From NCBI RefSeq assembly GCF_024170285.1, contig NZ_JALJXV010000007.1:248001-312000 (forward strand): a DNA stretch of 64,000 bases, in the 5' to 3' direction. The notes beneath the pieces are model-generated. The model ran no database searches. It was not told the DNA's origin and saw nothing but the letters and a program-made list of their open reading frames with translations. The position numbers and the translations under genes were made by a program. Source of the DNA: Natronocella acetinitrilica. GTDB taxonomy: Bacteria; Pseudomonadota; Gammaproteobacteria; Nitrococcales; Aquisalimonadaceae. Shown in pieces: positions 28,065-37,629 of the stretch; the first letter of the stretch is position 1; each line of letters begins with the position of its first letter.

Positions 28065-28524
28065 CGGGGCAGGACGCCTCGTGCACAAGCCGCTGACTCA
28101 CACTGCCCAGCAGTAGCTCGCTGAATCGCGACAGCCCACGGCGCCCAACGACGATCAGAGGATGATCGCACTGACCGGCATGCTCGAGGATGGCCCGCGC
28201 CGGCGTACCGGCTAGCAGGACCTCCTCGGCACTTGCCCCGCAATCCGCAATCACCCGCCGTGCATGGCCGAATACCTTGCCCGCGGTCTCGTCGCGCAAG
28301 GCTGCAAACGCATCCTCAGAAAGATACTTGAGTTGTTCCGCCGTGGGCACCTCGGCGGGTGTCCCGAACATTTCGATGGCATCCCTGGGGAACGCAAACA
28401 GCAGGCGTACCGGCGCACCAACGGCCGCAGCAACGGCGCAGGCATGCCGCACAGCGTGTTCCGCGCCCTCTGAACCGTCTACCGGCACCAACACCACTCC
28501 AATCTTGTCCGCTGACATCGCCAT
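28048..28524 (-). CDS. Universal stress protein (UspA family)
   Basis: 158 residues, single Usp domain: VVLVPVDGSEGAEHAVRHAC at the start, LIVVGRRGLSRFSELLLGS near 125-143 and SCPVTVVR at the end, matching the ATP-binding class (G-x2-G-x9-GS). Confidence 0.9.
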   Translation of the reverse strand: MAMSADKIGVVLVPVDGSEGAEHAVRHACAVAAAVGAPVRLLFAFPRDAIEMFGTPAEVPTAEQLKYLSEDAFAALRDETAGKVFGHARRVIADCGASAEEVLLAGTPARAILEHAGQCDHPLIVVGRRGLSRFSELLLGSVSQRLVHEASCPVTVVR

Positions 28525-28616
28525 GACTCCTGCCTGATAGTGACAAATCGCGCTTCGATGATCGGTCAGCCTAGGCCCACCGGCACGGCTACGCCTTGAC
28601 GTGGATCAGCAGCCAG

Positions 28617-29510
28617 TCATATTACCGCACCCCCGGAGCCACCATCCGGCGGCGGTGGTCGCGCCCTTCTCGTACCGTCATGCAGGGTAATCAGCACACC
28701 GCCGAGTACGATGATGGCGATGCCAAACCAGGTCCATGCATCGGGAAAGTCGCTGAAGAACCAGTACCCCACGGCGGTGGCACTGAGTATTTCGACGTAA
28801 CCCACGGGTGCCACGACCGGCGCCGCTGCCCGCTCGAATGACTTGATGATCAGGTAGTGTCCGCAGGCACCCAGCAATCCCATGAGGATCATCAACGCCC
28901 AGTCGCCAGCCCCCGGCGCCACCCAGATACCCGCCGGCATCAACAGGCTCATGGCCACCATCCCGACCACCGCAGTGTAGGCCAGCGTCAGGGACGGCGG
29001 ACTGCTGCCGGAAAGCACCCGTGTGGTCAACAGATAGCAGCCATGAAAGACACCTGCGGAAAGCGCCAGCAACGACGCCCAGTGGAAAACGCCGAAGCCG
29101 GGGCGCACCACGATCAACGCGCCAACGAAACCGGCCACAACGGCAAGCCAGCGGACAGGCCCGATCCGCTCGCCCAGGGCCAGCGGCGATAGCAAGGTGC
29201 ACACCATGGGCGAGATGAACAACAAGGCCAGGGCGTCCGCGATGGGCATGTAACGGATGGCCGCGAAGAAGCTCACCGTCGCGCCCAACAGGAAACCGCT
29301 GCGGATCAGTTGGACGCCGGGTCGCGTGGGCCACAGGTCCCGCAACTTCAAACCCAGTAGCCACAGCACCGGAAGCATCCACAGCAGATGAAAGGTAAAG
29401 CGCGCCCAAACCACCTGAAACACGGGAAAGTCTGTCACCAGGTGCTTGGCGACGCCGTCCATCAGCGGGAGCAGGCTGACGCCCCCAGCCATGAGCAACA
29501 CGCCGGTCAT
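28617..29510 (-). CDS. DMT-superfamily (EamA) transporter
   Basis: 297 residues, ten hydrophobic helices in two EamA domains. Opens MTGVLLMAGGVSLLPLMDGVAKHL, as in the S-adenosylmethionine-uptake/RhaT-like branch of DMT carriers. Substrate not determined. Confidence 0.85.
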   Translation of the reverse strand: MTGVLLMAGGVSLLPLMDGVAKHLVTDFPVFQVVWARFTFHLLWMLPVLWLLGLKLRDLWPTRPGVQLIRSGFLLGATVSFFAAIRYMPIADALALLFISPMVCTLLSPLALGERIGPVRWLAVVAGFVGALIVVRPGFGVFHWASLLALSAGVFHGCYLLTTRVLSGSSPPSLTLAYTAVVGMVAMSLLMPAGIWVAPGAGDWALMILMGLLGACGHYLIIKSFERAAAPVVAPVGYVEILSATAVGYWFFSDFPDAWTWFGIAIIVLGGVLITLHDGTRRARPPPPDGGSGGAVI

Positions 29511-29769
29511 GGGGCGATCGTCAGCGCGGAGTATGGGTAGGGATCGTCTGATGTTCTAACCCTTCCTGATTGTTGTCGCTTGGCCGTGGAACCACCACGA
29601 CGTTGCGCGCCGCGCCTAACATCACGAAAAATCTGTGTGTAACGCGACGGTGTGAATACTTCAGCGCTTCCCTAAACCGGTCCACCGTGCACTCTTCACA
29701 GAGTCGATCACTGTTCGGCAATATACTCCGACGCAACAAGCCGCTGATAAGGCCGTTCAAGAGCAAGTC
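29511..29769. other. Divergent gap between DMT carrier and DUF4124 genes
   Basis: 259 bases without a convincing gene (a minus-strand frame here runs through the DUF4124 gene and is not protein-like). TATACT at 29722-29727 could be a -10 box for the DUF4124 gene, but no good -35 box lies 17 bases upstream. Confidence 0.3.
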
Positions 29770-30120
29770 ATGATTCGTCTGTCCACCCTGGTCATCGTGT
29801 TTCTGCTCGCGGCTCCCCTGGAGGCCACAACGGTATACCGCTGGACGGATGCCCAGGGCCGTGTCCATTTCAGTGATGAACGTCCACCTGCAGGGGTCGA
29901 TTCCGAGCGCATCCGCATGCAAGGACGCGAAGTTCGTCGGCAGGCGGCACCCGGCAACTCCGATCGCGTCAGGCGGATCCGCTGTCGCGATTTTCAGGGA
30001 GCACTGGTCCAGTTGAAAGAGGTGGAAGACGTCGCGACCGACGACGCGCGATGGCTGGCCGCGAAGGATCTGGCCCGCGACAGGATTGAACACTGGTGTA
30101 ACGGCGCCGAAAACCAGTAG
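29770..30120 (+). CDS. DUF4124 domain protein, exported
   Basis: 116 residues: signal peptide (LSTLVIVFLLAAPLEA), then the DUF4124 signature TVYRWTDAQGRVHFSDERP (about 21-39), then a charged tail with two cysteines (CRD, HWC). Periplasmic; function unknown. Convergent with the acyltransferase gene. Confidence 0.83.
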   Translation: MIRLSTLVIVFLLAAPLEATTVYRWTDAQGRVHFSDERPPAGVDSERIRMQGREVRRQAAPGNSDRVRRIRCRDFQGALVQLKEVEDVATDDARWLAAKDLARDRIEHWCNGAENQ

Positions 30121-30168
30121 CTGGCTTGCCGGCTGGCCTTACTCGCCTCTCCCTATGCCCCATGCAGA

Positions 30169-30936
30169 TCAGGCACTGCGCTTGGCCCACTGATTGTCTT
30201 CTGCGCCGAGATCGGCCTGTATCCGCCCATACAGCTCCCGCAGCGGCTTCAGCATGGTCCGTTCGGCAACCCGCTGATCGATATAAAACGGCGCACGTTG
30301 ACCGTGATACTCGATGACCTCACCAACCTGATCAAAAGCGAGTCCCGAGCGCGCCAGCAGGCGTGCCAGCCTGGGCTCCATCATGGCAAACACATGATGC
30401 CGCCCGGTGAGCCCCACCATGGCCGTCGCCGCCAGAAAGAGACCAACCGCCAACAGCGGAAACGCGCGGATTTCCTCCATCGAGAAAACCAGACCTTCCG
30501 GATCACCAAACGGTGTCTTTTCCTCACCTCGGCGGCGTCGGAAGGCGGACAGGACGGCGAGGCGGGAGATTTCGCAGATTTCATCGCGGGGCAGACGTTC
30601 CGGGTGAAATCGGGGATGCGCCAGATTGCCCCGGCAGGCTCGCTCGACGGGAAGGGCCAACGCGCCCTCAGTGAACGGATCATCCGGCGAAACCAACCTG
30701 ACGCAGCCAGCGGGTATGCCGGTTTCCCGATGGCGCAGTAAGCAATGTTCCGCTGCCGGATCGTACGCGTCCGTCTCCCGTCCGCCAGGGCAATCCTCCT
30801 CGCGCTCGTAGCCGAATTCGCGGCAGTACACTTCATAGCGCAAACGAAAAACGCGTTCCCTCTGTTCAAGGGAACGCGCCGGTTGGAAAACGAAAAACGA
30901 CGTCAAGGCTTCCGTTGCGGGCATGCTGTAGCTCAT
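30169..30936 (-). CDS. PEP-CTERM/exosortase system-associated acyltransferase-like protein
   Basis: 255 residues from ATG 30936, with GGAG 5 bases upstream (frame open to 30957). The N-terminal GNAT-like pattern RVFRLRYEVYCREFGYE, then CLLRHRETGIPAGCVRLV and EICEISRLAVLSAFRRR, resembles autoinducer-synthase-type acyltransferases annotated with exosortase systems. No exosortase or PEP-CTERM protein is in the window. It lies downstream of opgH on the same strand (about 100 bases). Confidence 0.75.
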   Translation of the reverse strand: MSYSMPATEALTSFFVFQPARSLEQRERVFRLRYEVYCREFGYEREEDCPGGRETDAYDPAAEHCLLRHRETGIPAGCVRLVSPDDPFTEGALALPVERACRGNLAHPRFHPERLPRDEICEISRLAVLSAFRRRRGEEKTPFGDPEGLVFSMEEIRAFPLLAVGLFLAATAMVGLTGRHHVFAMMEPRLARLLARSGLAFDQVGEVIEYHGQRAPFYIDQRVAERTMLKPLRELYGRIQADLGAEDNQWAKRSA

Positions 30937-31036
30937 GTCTGCTCCATCCGGGGGCACGAAGCCACATCACGCCCACCCTTGTCGATGGCCCCAGTGTATC
31001 CCGATGCGCGGCGCTTGACGACCCGGCCATGCCCAC

Positions 31037-32956
31037 CTAGAGCCGTTGGATGGGCATCTCTCCGGGAATTTCGGTGGGCGGGGGGAGCAGCCGGGGCCGT
31101 TTTCCTTCCACTGCGGGGTCAACGGATCGATCCAGCAAGGTCTCCAGCGTGCGCAATACGCCATCACCCTCGACCTCGCTGGGCGTCAGCAGCAGGCCGC
31201 GGTTGCGCAAGCGTGCTCCCAGGGCAAGGCTGCTGCTCCAACGCACGATAGGCGCGGCGAGCAGCAGGCCGATCCAGACCAGCAGCAACCAGACGAGGAA
31301 GTCCGGCGCGAGGAGATAGGTCAGACCCGCCCAGGCCACGCCGAACAGCGTCGCCGGCAGCGTATGGCGCAATGCTTCAACCCAGGGAACTCGACGCCCG
31401 GCCCTTGCTTGACTGCCCCACACGACGTTGTAGCCGGTGAGCACCCCAAGGACGAACCTGGTGTGAAAGAGCATCATGATGGGTGCGATCAGCACCGAGA
31501 ACAGACACTCCAGCGCCGCGCTGAGCGAGAGTCTTGAGCCACTGCCGAAAAGCCGTCGGCGCTGGATGAGCGCAAGGATAACGCCCATGGCGCGGGGCAT
31601 GAGCAGCAGGCCGCCGGTTACCAGCAGAAGGCTGATGATCAGATCAGGATGTGCCACCGGCCAGTTCGGATACAACTGATACGAGATACCAAAGAAGACC
31701 GGTTCCTCCCGGGCACGGAAGGCGGCGTCAGCGGTACTGACCAGCAGCAGCGCCAGCCAGGTGACCGAGGCAAGATAGGCAAAGGCACCGAACACGAAGT
31801 GCAGCCTGCTCAAGGCATGAAGGCCCGGGGAAAACAGTAGCCGGAGATGCTGCAGGTTTCCCTGGGTCCAGCGGCGGTCACGCTTTGCGTAGTCGAGCAG
31901 GTTGCTGGGCATCTCCTCGAAACTGCCGCCAAGATTCGCGTCCAGGCGCACCTCCCAGCCGGCTCGTCGCAGCAGGGAAGCCTCGACAAAGTCGTGACTG
32001 AGGATTTCTCCACCGAGGGGTGGCCGCCCCGGCAGCACCGGCAGCCCGCAATGCTCCATGAAGGCACGAACCCGGATGATCGCGTTGTGCCCCCAGAAAT
32101 TGGCCGAATCCAGTTGCCAGAAAGCCTGTCCGGCTCCCAGCATGGGGCTGTAGAGCGCTGCGGCAAACTGGAGGAAACGGCCGAAAGCCGTCCGTTGGCG
32201 AACCGGGATGGGAACCGTCTGGAGCAAGCCGAGGCGCGAGTCTCGGTCCATGGTTTGGGCCATCGCAACCAGGGTACGCCCTTCCATGACGCTGTCGGCA
32301 TCAAGGATAACCATGTAGTCGTACCTGCCACCCCAGCGCGTGCAGAATTCGGCAACGTTGCCCGCCTTGCGTCCGATGTTGTCATCGCGACGCCGGTAGT
32401 GCACCGGCAGGCGATCGGCCAGCCTCCCCTGCAATGCGGCCACGGCATGCCGTTCCTGCTCGGCAATGGCATCATCGGTGGTGTCACTGAGTACGAAGAC
32501 TTCGAAGCTCTCCGCCGACCCAGTCTCCAACAACGACAGGCAGGTCGACTCCAGTCCCGCCACGAACCGTTTGGAATCCTCGTTGTACACGGGCATCGCG
32601 AGCACAGTTCGGCCACGGATCTCCGTATCCGCCTCCCTCTTCCCAACCGCCCGCCCCAGGGTCAAGGGATCGCGCCGCAACAGATTCAGTACGAAGCCGG
32701 CCAGAGCCGTCCAGAAGGCCAGGGCGATCCACGTGAATACCAGGGTGAACAATCCCAGCGCGACCAGCTGCAGGCCACTCATGCCGTTGCCACGCAGAAT
32801 GACGTACAGAGTTGCGGCACCGTAACCGGAGGTGGCCAACACCAGGCATATGAACAGGGCACGCCGCAGTCTGGCCAGGGGGTAGTCCCCCAGCCTGGCG
32901 GTTTTTCCGATGTCGGCCCAGAGGCCGCTAGCGGAGTTCGTCCGGATACCAGACAT
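31037..32956 (-). CDS. opgH: Osmoregulated periplasmic glucan glucosyltransferase
   Basis: 639 residues, membrane helices at both ends and a family 2 glycosyltransferase core: MPVYNEDSKRF, VILDADSVMEG, GGEILSHDFVEASLLRRAGW and the RRWTQGNLQHLRLL block near residue 365. It makes the linear beta-glucan backbone from UDP-glucose at the inner membrane. Shorter than E. coli OpgH (about 847), lacking most of the long N-terminal segment, as in many non-enteric relatives. Start overlaps the opgG end by 29 bases. Confidence 0.95.
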   Translation of the reverse strand: MSGIRTNSASGLWADIGKTARLGDYPLARLRRALFICLVLATSGYGAATLYVILRGNGMSGLQLVALGLFTLVFTWIALAFWTALAGFVLNLLRRDPLTLGRAVGKREADTEIRGRTVLAMPVYNEDSKRFVAGLESTCLSLLETGSAESFEVFVLSDTTDDAIAEQERHAVAALQGRLADRLPVHYRRRDDNIGRKAGNVAEFCTRWGGRYDYMVILDADSVMEGRTLVAMAQTMDRDSRLGLLQTVPIPVRQRTAFGRFLQFAAALYSPMLGAGQAFWQLDSANFWGHNAIIRVRAFMEHCGLPVLPGRPPLGGEILSHDFVEASLLRRAGWEVRLDANLGGSFEEMPSNLLDYAKRDRRWTQGNLQHLRLLFSPGLHALSRLHFVFGAFAYLASVTWLALLLVSTADAAFRAREEPVFFGISYQLYPNWPVAHPDLIISLLLVTGGLLLMPRAMGVILALIQRRRLFGSGSRLSLSAALECLFSVLIAPIMMLFHTRFVLGVLTGYNVVWGSQARAGRRVPWVEALRHTLPATLFGVAWAGLTYLLAPDFLVWLLLVWIGLLLAAPIVRWSSSLALGARLRNRGLLLTPSEVEGDGVLRTLETLLDRSVDPAVEGKRPRLLPPPTEIPGEMPIQRL

Positions 32957-34514
32957 AAGACCAGGTCTCGGTCAGCCTGCGGTCGCGCAATGACAGGTGC
33001 AGGCGGAAGTCGGCGGGGCGCTCGCCATCGGGCTGCAAACGGAAAGATGCGCGCCATGTGTTGCCATCAGGCAGACGCTGAACCATGAGGTTGCGCACCT
33101 CGCCAGTGCTGCTGGTGAGTTCGGCCTCGACGGGCTGACTGATGTCCAGTCCCTCCAGTTCACCGCCACTGAAATCCACGCTGAAGTGTCGCACGCTGCG
33201 CGGCGGCGGATTCTCCTGCCCCGGCACGGCGCCCCAACCCTGGCGCATGCGCACAACTCTTGCCACGCGCTGATCGTTGTGACGATCCGTCAGCGTAGAG
33301 ACCCGGTATCGGAAATGACGCTCCTGCCCGGCGCGGAACGTGGCATCCGGCACCCAATAGGCAACGATATTGTCGTTGACCTCCGAGGGCGTGGGGATTT
33401 CCACCAGTTCGACACCACCACTACCCCAATCACCATCCAGGGGCTCCACCCACTTGCTGGGCCGTCGCTCGTAGCGGGCCTCCATATCCAGGTAGGCATC
33501 GAAATCGCGATTACGCTGGAACAGTCCGAAACCCCGCGGTTCGGAATCCTGCAACGAGGTAATGCGCAGGCGCCTGGGGTTGCTGAGTGGGCGCCAGATC
33601 CATTCATCCCGGGCGGTTCTGGCCAGCAAGCCATCAGAATCATGCACGCGTGGCCGAAAGTCATCGGGCAGTCGAACGGTGGTCTCACCATAGGCAAACA
33701 TGCTGGTAAGCGGTGCCACGCCCAGCTTGCGGACGTCACTGCGTGCAAACAGGCGGGCATCCACCTCCATGACGACATCGCGGCCAGGTATGACTTCGAA
33801 GCGATAGGCGCCGGTAAGGGATGGACTGTCCATTAACGCAATGACCGTGAGGCGGCTGGCGTCAGCCTCCGGCTGAATCAGCCAGAACTCGCGGAACTCT
33901 GGAAATTCCTCGCCATTGGAACTCGCGGTATCGATGGCCAGCCCACGCCCGGAAAGACCGTAGCCCTGATCGCGCCCCACCACCCGGAAATAGGATGCCC
34001 CCAGGAAGACCAGGAACTCATCGGCGTACTCGGCCCGGTTTAGCGGGTAATGCACGCGAAAGCCCGCGAATCCGGTGTCCTCCGGAATTCGTCCCTCAAG
34101 ATGCGCCGCCGGACCCTCATAGCGGAACAGCTCAGGGCTGAATGCCAGCTCCTCGATCTGGCCATCCTCTACCACATGAATGCGTACCGGACGGGTATAG
34201 AGGAATCCGGGGTGGAACAGCTGAACTTCGAACAGGGACTCGTCACGCCAGACCGCGCTCTCCGAATTGAAACGAATCGACCGGTACTGATCGTAGTTCA
34301 AGTCCCGCAGCACGCCCGGCAGGGTGTTGGAGGCCTGGCGGTGGGGCTCTGCGGCCATGCTCCGGGCACGCTCGGCGACTTGGTCCATCAAGGCATCGGC
34401 GTCGACCCGCTCCTCTCCCGCAGTCGTCATGGGCAGTGCAAGCAGACACCCGCCCAGGATCATCAATCTGACGAGATCGCGAATGCGGGAAGCGCAAGCG
34501 AGGGAGAATTGCAT
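32928..34514 (-). CDS. opgG: Periplasmic glucan biosynthesis protein G
   Basis: 528 residues from ATG 34514 (frame open to 34589), signal peptide with RLMILGGCLLALPMTTAG. Family motifs: NYDQYRSIRFNSESAVWRDE, QLFHPGFLY, SYFRVVGRDQGYGLSGRGLA, and VNDNIVAYWVPD. It acts in the periplasm in glucan branching or transport, with OpgH encoded next and overlapping. Confidence 0.95.
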   Translation of the reverse strand: MQFSLACASRIRDLVRLMILGGCLLALPMTTAGEERVDADALMDQVAERARSMAAEPHRQASNTLPGVLRDLNYDQYRSIRFNSESAVWRDESLFEVQLFHPGFLYTRPVRIHVVEDGQIEELAFSPELFRYEGPAAHLEGRIPEDTGFAGFRVHYPLNRAEYADEFLVFLGASYFRVVGRDQGYGLSGRGLAIDTASSNGEEFPEFREFWLIQPEADASRLTVIALMDSPSLTGAYRFEVIPGRDVVMEVDARLFARSDVRKLGVAPLTSMFAYGETTVRLPDDFRPRVHDSDGLLARTARDEWIWRPLSNPRRLRITSLQDSEPRGFGLFQRNRDFDAYLDMEARYERRPSKWVEPLDGDWGSGGVELVEIPTPSEVNDNIVAYWVPDATFRAGQERHFRYRVSTLTDRHNDQRVARVVRMRQGWGAVPGQENPPPRSVRHFSVDFSGGELEGLDISQPVEAELTSSTGEVRNLMVQRLPDGNTWRASFRLQPDGERPADFRLHLSLRDRRLTETWSYVWYPDELR

Positions 34515-34637
34515 GGACAAAATCCTTGTTTTAGGTACAGGCCAAAGACAACAAAGGGTCGCCAAAGTTGCCGGACTTCGCCGCGCCACGGCCGGAGGGC
34601 ATATACTTCAGGATGGAACCATGACTGGAGGCCAGCC

Positions 34638-35039
34638 TTGACCATTGAACAGGACGCACCCGCCGGCGAGCTCGTACTTCGCACACTTGCCATGCCCGCG
34701 GACACGAACCCCTCCGGCGACATATTCGGCGGCTGGCTGCTATCGCAGATGGACATCGCCGGCGGCCTGCTGGCCAAGCAGCGCGCCGGGTCGCGGGTTG
34801 CCACTGTGGCGGTGGAAACCATGACATTCCACCTGCCGGTTTTCGTCGGCGACGTGGTCTGCTGCTACGCGGAGCTGCTGAAAACGGGCCGCACGTCCAT
34901 GACCATCCGGATCCAGGCCTGGGTGATCCGTGATGCCTACCGCGCGACCCGCATCAAGGTGACGGAAGGCATCTTTACCTATGTCGCTATCGACAGTGAT
35001 CGTCGGCCCCGGGAGATACCCGCGGACGACGACGGCTAG
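34638..35039 (+). CDS. Acyl-CoA thioesterase, hotdog fold (YciA-like)
   Basis: 133 residues from a TTG at 34638 with GGAGG at 34627-34631, 6 bases upstream; the frame opens much earlier but that part is antisense to opgG. PADTNPSGDIFGGWLLSQMD and AVETMTFHLPVFVGDVV mark the BFIT/YciA family that hydrolyses acyl-CoAs. Divergent from opgG. Confidence 0.9.
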   Translation: MTIEQDAPAGELVLRTLAMPADTNPSGDIFGGWLLSQMDIAGGLLAKQRAGSRVATVAVETMTFHLPVFVGDVVCCYAELLKTGRTSMTIRIQAWVIRDAYRATRIKVTEGIFTYVAIDSDRRPREIPADDDG

Positions 35040-35051
35040 GGAGACACTGCT

Positions 35052-35540
35052 TCAGTCGCGGAAATTCTTGTATTGCAGAGGGAGATCGATCTCACTCTCC
35101 CGCAGCAACGCGATGGCAGCCTGCAGATCGTCGCGCTTCTTGCCGGTCACACGTACCTGATCGCCCTGGATTGCCGCCTGCACCTTCTTCAGTTTGGCCT
35201 CCTTGATGAGCTTGACGATCCTGCGGGCCAGATCACTGTCTATCCCGTGGCGCAGGGTGACGGTCTGGTGGGCATCCCTACCCACCATGGCCACCTTGCC
35301 CAGTTCCACGCAGGCGATATCCACCCCACGCTTGACGAGCTTGGCGTAGAGGATGTCGAGCATCTGCTGGAGTTGAAACTCCGACTCGCTGGTCATGGTG
35401 ATCACGCCCTGCTCGTCAACGGCGTATTCCGCCTTCTTGCCCTTGAAGTCGAAACGCGTTGAAACCTCCCGACTCGCCTGGTCTACAGCGTTATTCACCT
35501 CGTGCATGTCGATTTCTGATACCACGTCGAAGGACGGCAT
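35052..35540 (-). CDS. yajQ: YajQ family nucleotide-binding protein
   Basis: 162 residues matching YajQ end to end: [58 protein letters not shown]. Members bind cyclic di-GMP or RNA. With three GGDEF proteins in the window a c-di-GMP link is plausible. GAGG lies about 11 bases upstream. Confidence 0.95.
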   Translation of the reverse strand: MPSFDVVSEIDMHEVNNAVDQASREVSTRFDFKGKKAEYAVDEQGVITMTSESEFQLQQMLDILYAKLVKRGVDIACVELGKVAMVGRDAHQTVTLRHGIDSDLARRIVKLIKEAKLKKVQAAIQGDQVRVTGKKRDDLQAAIALLRESEIDLPLQYKNFRD

Positions 35541-35688
35541 GACCGCAGTTACCTCGCTATTCAGCTCATGTTCGGTTTGACGGCGGCAGACTCAGGCCCT
35601 CAACCAACTGGCAGGCCGGTCGCGTCATTGGCGATAGAGCTTAACGCAACTGCCAGGGGTGACGCATGACGCTTGCGGCGGAGTACTG

Positions 35689-36588
35689 ATGATGAACAAC
35701 ACATTCGGGATGCAACTGGTTGGACTCAGCCTGATCGCCATGGTGGCCCTGACGGCCTGCAACGATGGCGGGCGCTCGCACAAGAAGAGCCCACCACCGA
35801 GTATCGCCAGCATCAGCGCCAGCGTGCTGCAGGATCACTGGAAGGGCTATGTCGCCGAAGTGCCGCCGAACACCGAACAACTCATCGTGGAACTCCACAA
35901 CCTGAGCCAGGACGCCGATCTGTATATCCAGGGACCGAGGCGACGGGAGTACTGCGAGTCCTTCCGTTCGGGAACCCGGCCCGACGTCTGCATATTCGAT
36001 TTTCCATCGGCGGGCTATTGGTCCATAGAGGTGGCGGGCTGGGATCCGGGGCGCACCTACTACACCCTGACCGCCATCCTGGAACCGCCCTGGAAGCCCG
36101 TGCACCTGTCCTTCGCCGACCAGGGGCTGGTGGCCTTGTCCATGGATGACCCCTTACGCACGCTGGAAGGAGATCTCGACCGGGCGGAAGCCCTGCTGCC
36201 GGTCATTGACGCCCTCGCTGCGGCAAGCCGGGACGGCGCTTCCGGGTCATTCGATGTACTCGGGCAGGCAGACGAACCGGGACATGCAGAACTCACGCCC
36301 GCGGAGCGACAGGGGACACATATCAAGGCAGCGGTCACGCTTGGAGACAAACGCGTGTACCTCAGAACCCGGGCAGAGCACCCACTGCTGCACGAAAACG
36401 ACGCACAACTGCCGACAGCCGGGATCATGGTGCTGCGTGTCGACCAGAGGGAACTGGAACTGCGCTTCGGAGCAGACACTGGCACGGGCGCGGCATTGCA
36501 GATCATTGCCGAGCCCGGACCGCGGGTGCGTGAGGTACCCCTGGCCACGGAGGGGACGTCAACCATCACGCTCCAACCGACGGACTAG
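35689..36588 (+). CDS. Exported lipoprotein with PPC-like domain, unknown function
   Basis: 299 residues from ATG 35689 (GGAG 6 bases upstream; frame open to 35659). Lipobox VALTAC puts the lipidated Cys near residue 24. Residues about 45-130 (WKGYVAEVPPNTEQLIVELH, DADLYIQGPRRREYC, GYWSIEVAGWDPG) resemble a pre-peptidase C-terminal beta sandwich; the rest is unrecognised. Its stop shares CTAG with the convergent rarD stop. Confidence 0.7.
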   Translation: MMNNTFGMQLVGLSLIAMVALTACNDGGRSHKKSPPPSIASISASVLQDHWKGYVAEVPPNTEQLIVELHNLSQDADLYIQGPRRREYCESFRSGTRPDVCIFDFPSAGYWSIEVAGWDPGRTYYTLTAILEPPWKPVHLSFADQGLVALSMDDPLRTLEGDLDRAEALLPVIDALAAASRDGASGSFDVLGQADEPGHAELTPAERQGTHIKAAVTLGDKRVYLRTRAEHPLLHENDAQLPTAGIMVLRVDQRELELRFGADTGTGAALQIIAEPGPRVREVPLATEGTSTITLQPTD

Positions 36589-37511
36589 GGAGACGCCTCC
36601 AGACCAGCGGCGCGGCGCACGCGGCGCTCGTGAAACCGCCCCTCCCCAAAGTGGATGGCAAGGCCGATCCAGATGAGTACGAATGTGGCGAGCCTTGCTG
36701 CGGTCAGGGGCTCGCCATAAAGCCAGGTGCCCAGCCCGAATTGTATGGTGGGCGTCAGGTAGAACAGGACGCCGAGAGTGGAAAGTCGCAAACGCCTGGC
36801 CGCCGCCACGTAGAAGATCAGCGGCACAGCCGTGGCAACGCCAGCACCGATAAGCAGCATGTCGGTCTGCAGATCGACAACCATGAACGAGCCGCTCTGG
36901 GTTGCCACCAGCCAGGTGATCCAGAGCAGAGCCAGGGGCATGAGCAGCAGGGTTTCAATGAACAAGCCTGCGGCCGATTCCACTGCGGCACGCTTTCGCA
37001 GGCCACCGTAGAGGCCAAAGCTGAAAGCCACCGCCAACCCCACCCAGGGCAGCACACCCTCGCGCACCAGGAGTTGCAGCACGCCGGCAGCCGCCAGGCC
37101 GATGGCCAGCCATTGCAACGGGCGCAGCCGCTCGGAAAACAGCACGATGCCGAGGGCGACGGAAACCAGCGGGGTCATGAAGTAGCCCAGGCTTGCTTCC
37201 AGCACGCGGTCATTGGTCACGGCCCAGATGTAGACGCCCCAATTGACGGCAATCAATACCGCACTGGTGCCAAGCAGCATGAGCTGTGCGGGGTCCCGCA
37301 AGGCATCACGTACCGGCGCCCACTGGGTCCGCAGGAACAGCACCAGGGCGACCAGCGGTACCGTCCAGACAATGCGGTATGCCAGGACCTCCAGCGGCGC
37401 GACGTGATCCAGCATCTTGAAATAAAGCGGAAACAGCCCCCACACGACATACGCCGAGAGCGCAAAAGCGAGCCCCGACAGGCGTACGCCGGCATCGTTC
37501 GAATCACTCAC
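36585..37511 (-). CDS. rarD: RarD-type EamA transporter
   Basis: 308 residues from a GTG at 37511 with GGGGG upstream (frame open to 37589). Ten helices; GLAFALSAYVVWGLFPLYFK, NWGVYIWAVTNDRVLEASLG and FYLTPTIQFGLG are typical RarD. Associated with chloramphenicol sensitivity in Pseudomonas; actual substrate unknown. Confidence 0.9.
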   Translation of the reverse strand: MSDSNDAGVRLSGLAFALSAYVVWGLFPLYFKMLDHVAPLEVLAYRIVWTVPLVALVLFLRTQWAPVRDALRDPAQLMLLGTSAVLIAVNWGVYIWAVTNDRVLEASLGYFMTPLVSVALGIVLFSERLRPLQWLAIGLAAAGVLQLLVREGVLPWVGLAVAFSFGLYGGLRKRAAVESAAGLFIETLLLMPLALLWITWLVATQSGSFMVVDLQTDMLLIGAGVATAVPLIFYVAAARRLRLSTLGVLFYLTPTIQFGLGTWLYGEPLTAARLATFVLIWIGLAIHFGEGRFHERRVRRAAGLEASP

Positions 37512-37629
37512 CAGACCCCCGATGTATGCACGACCGGGGCAAGCATACCCTGCCCGGGTCACCTTGGCACGGCGGCCGGGCGCCGTCATGAGACTTGACG
37601 AGCCGCTGCCGAGGCATTATCAAAGCGCC

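Noticed and set aside
29521-30093. A 190-codon minus-strand frame over the DUF4124 gene and its upstream gap
   Set aside because: The plus-strand DUF4124 protein has a signal peptide and family motif; the minus frame has neither.
34621-34641. Six-codon frame ending on the thioesterase TTG start
   Set aside because: The overlap is with the GGAGG ribosome site of the thioesterase; too short and unsupported to call a leader peptide.
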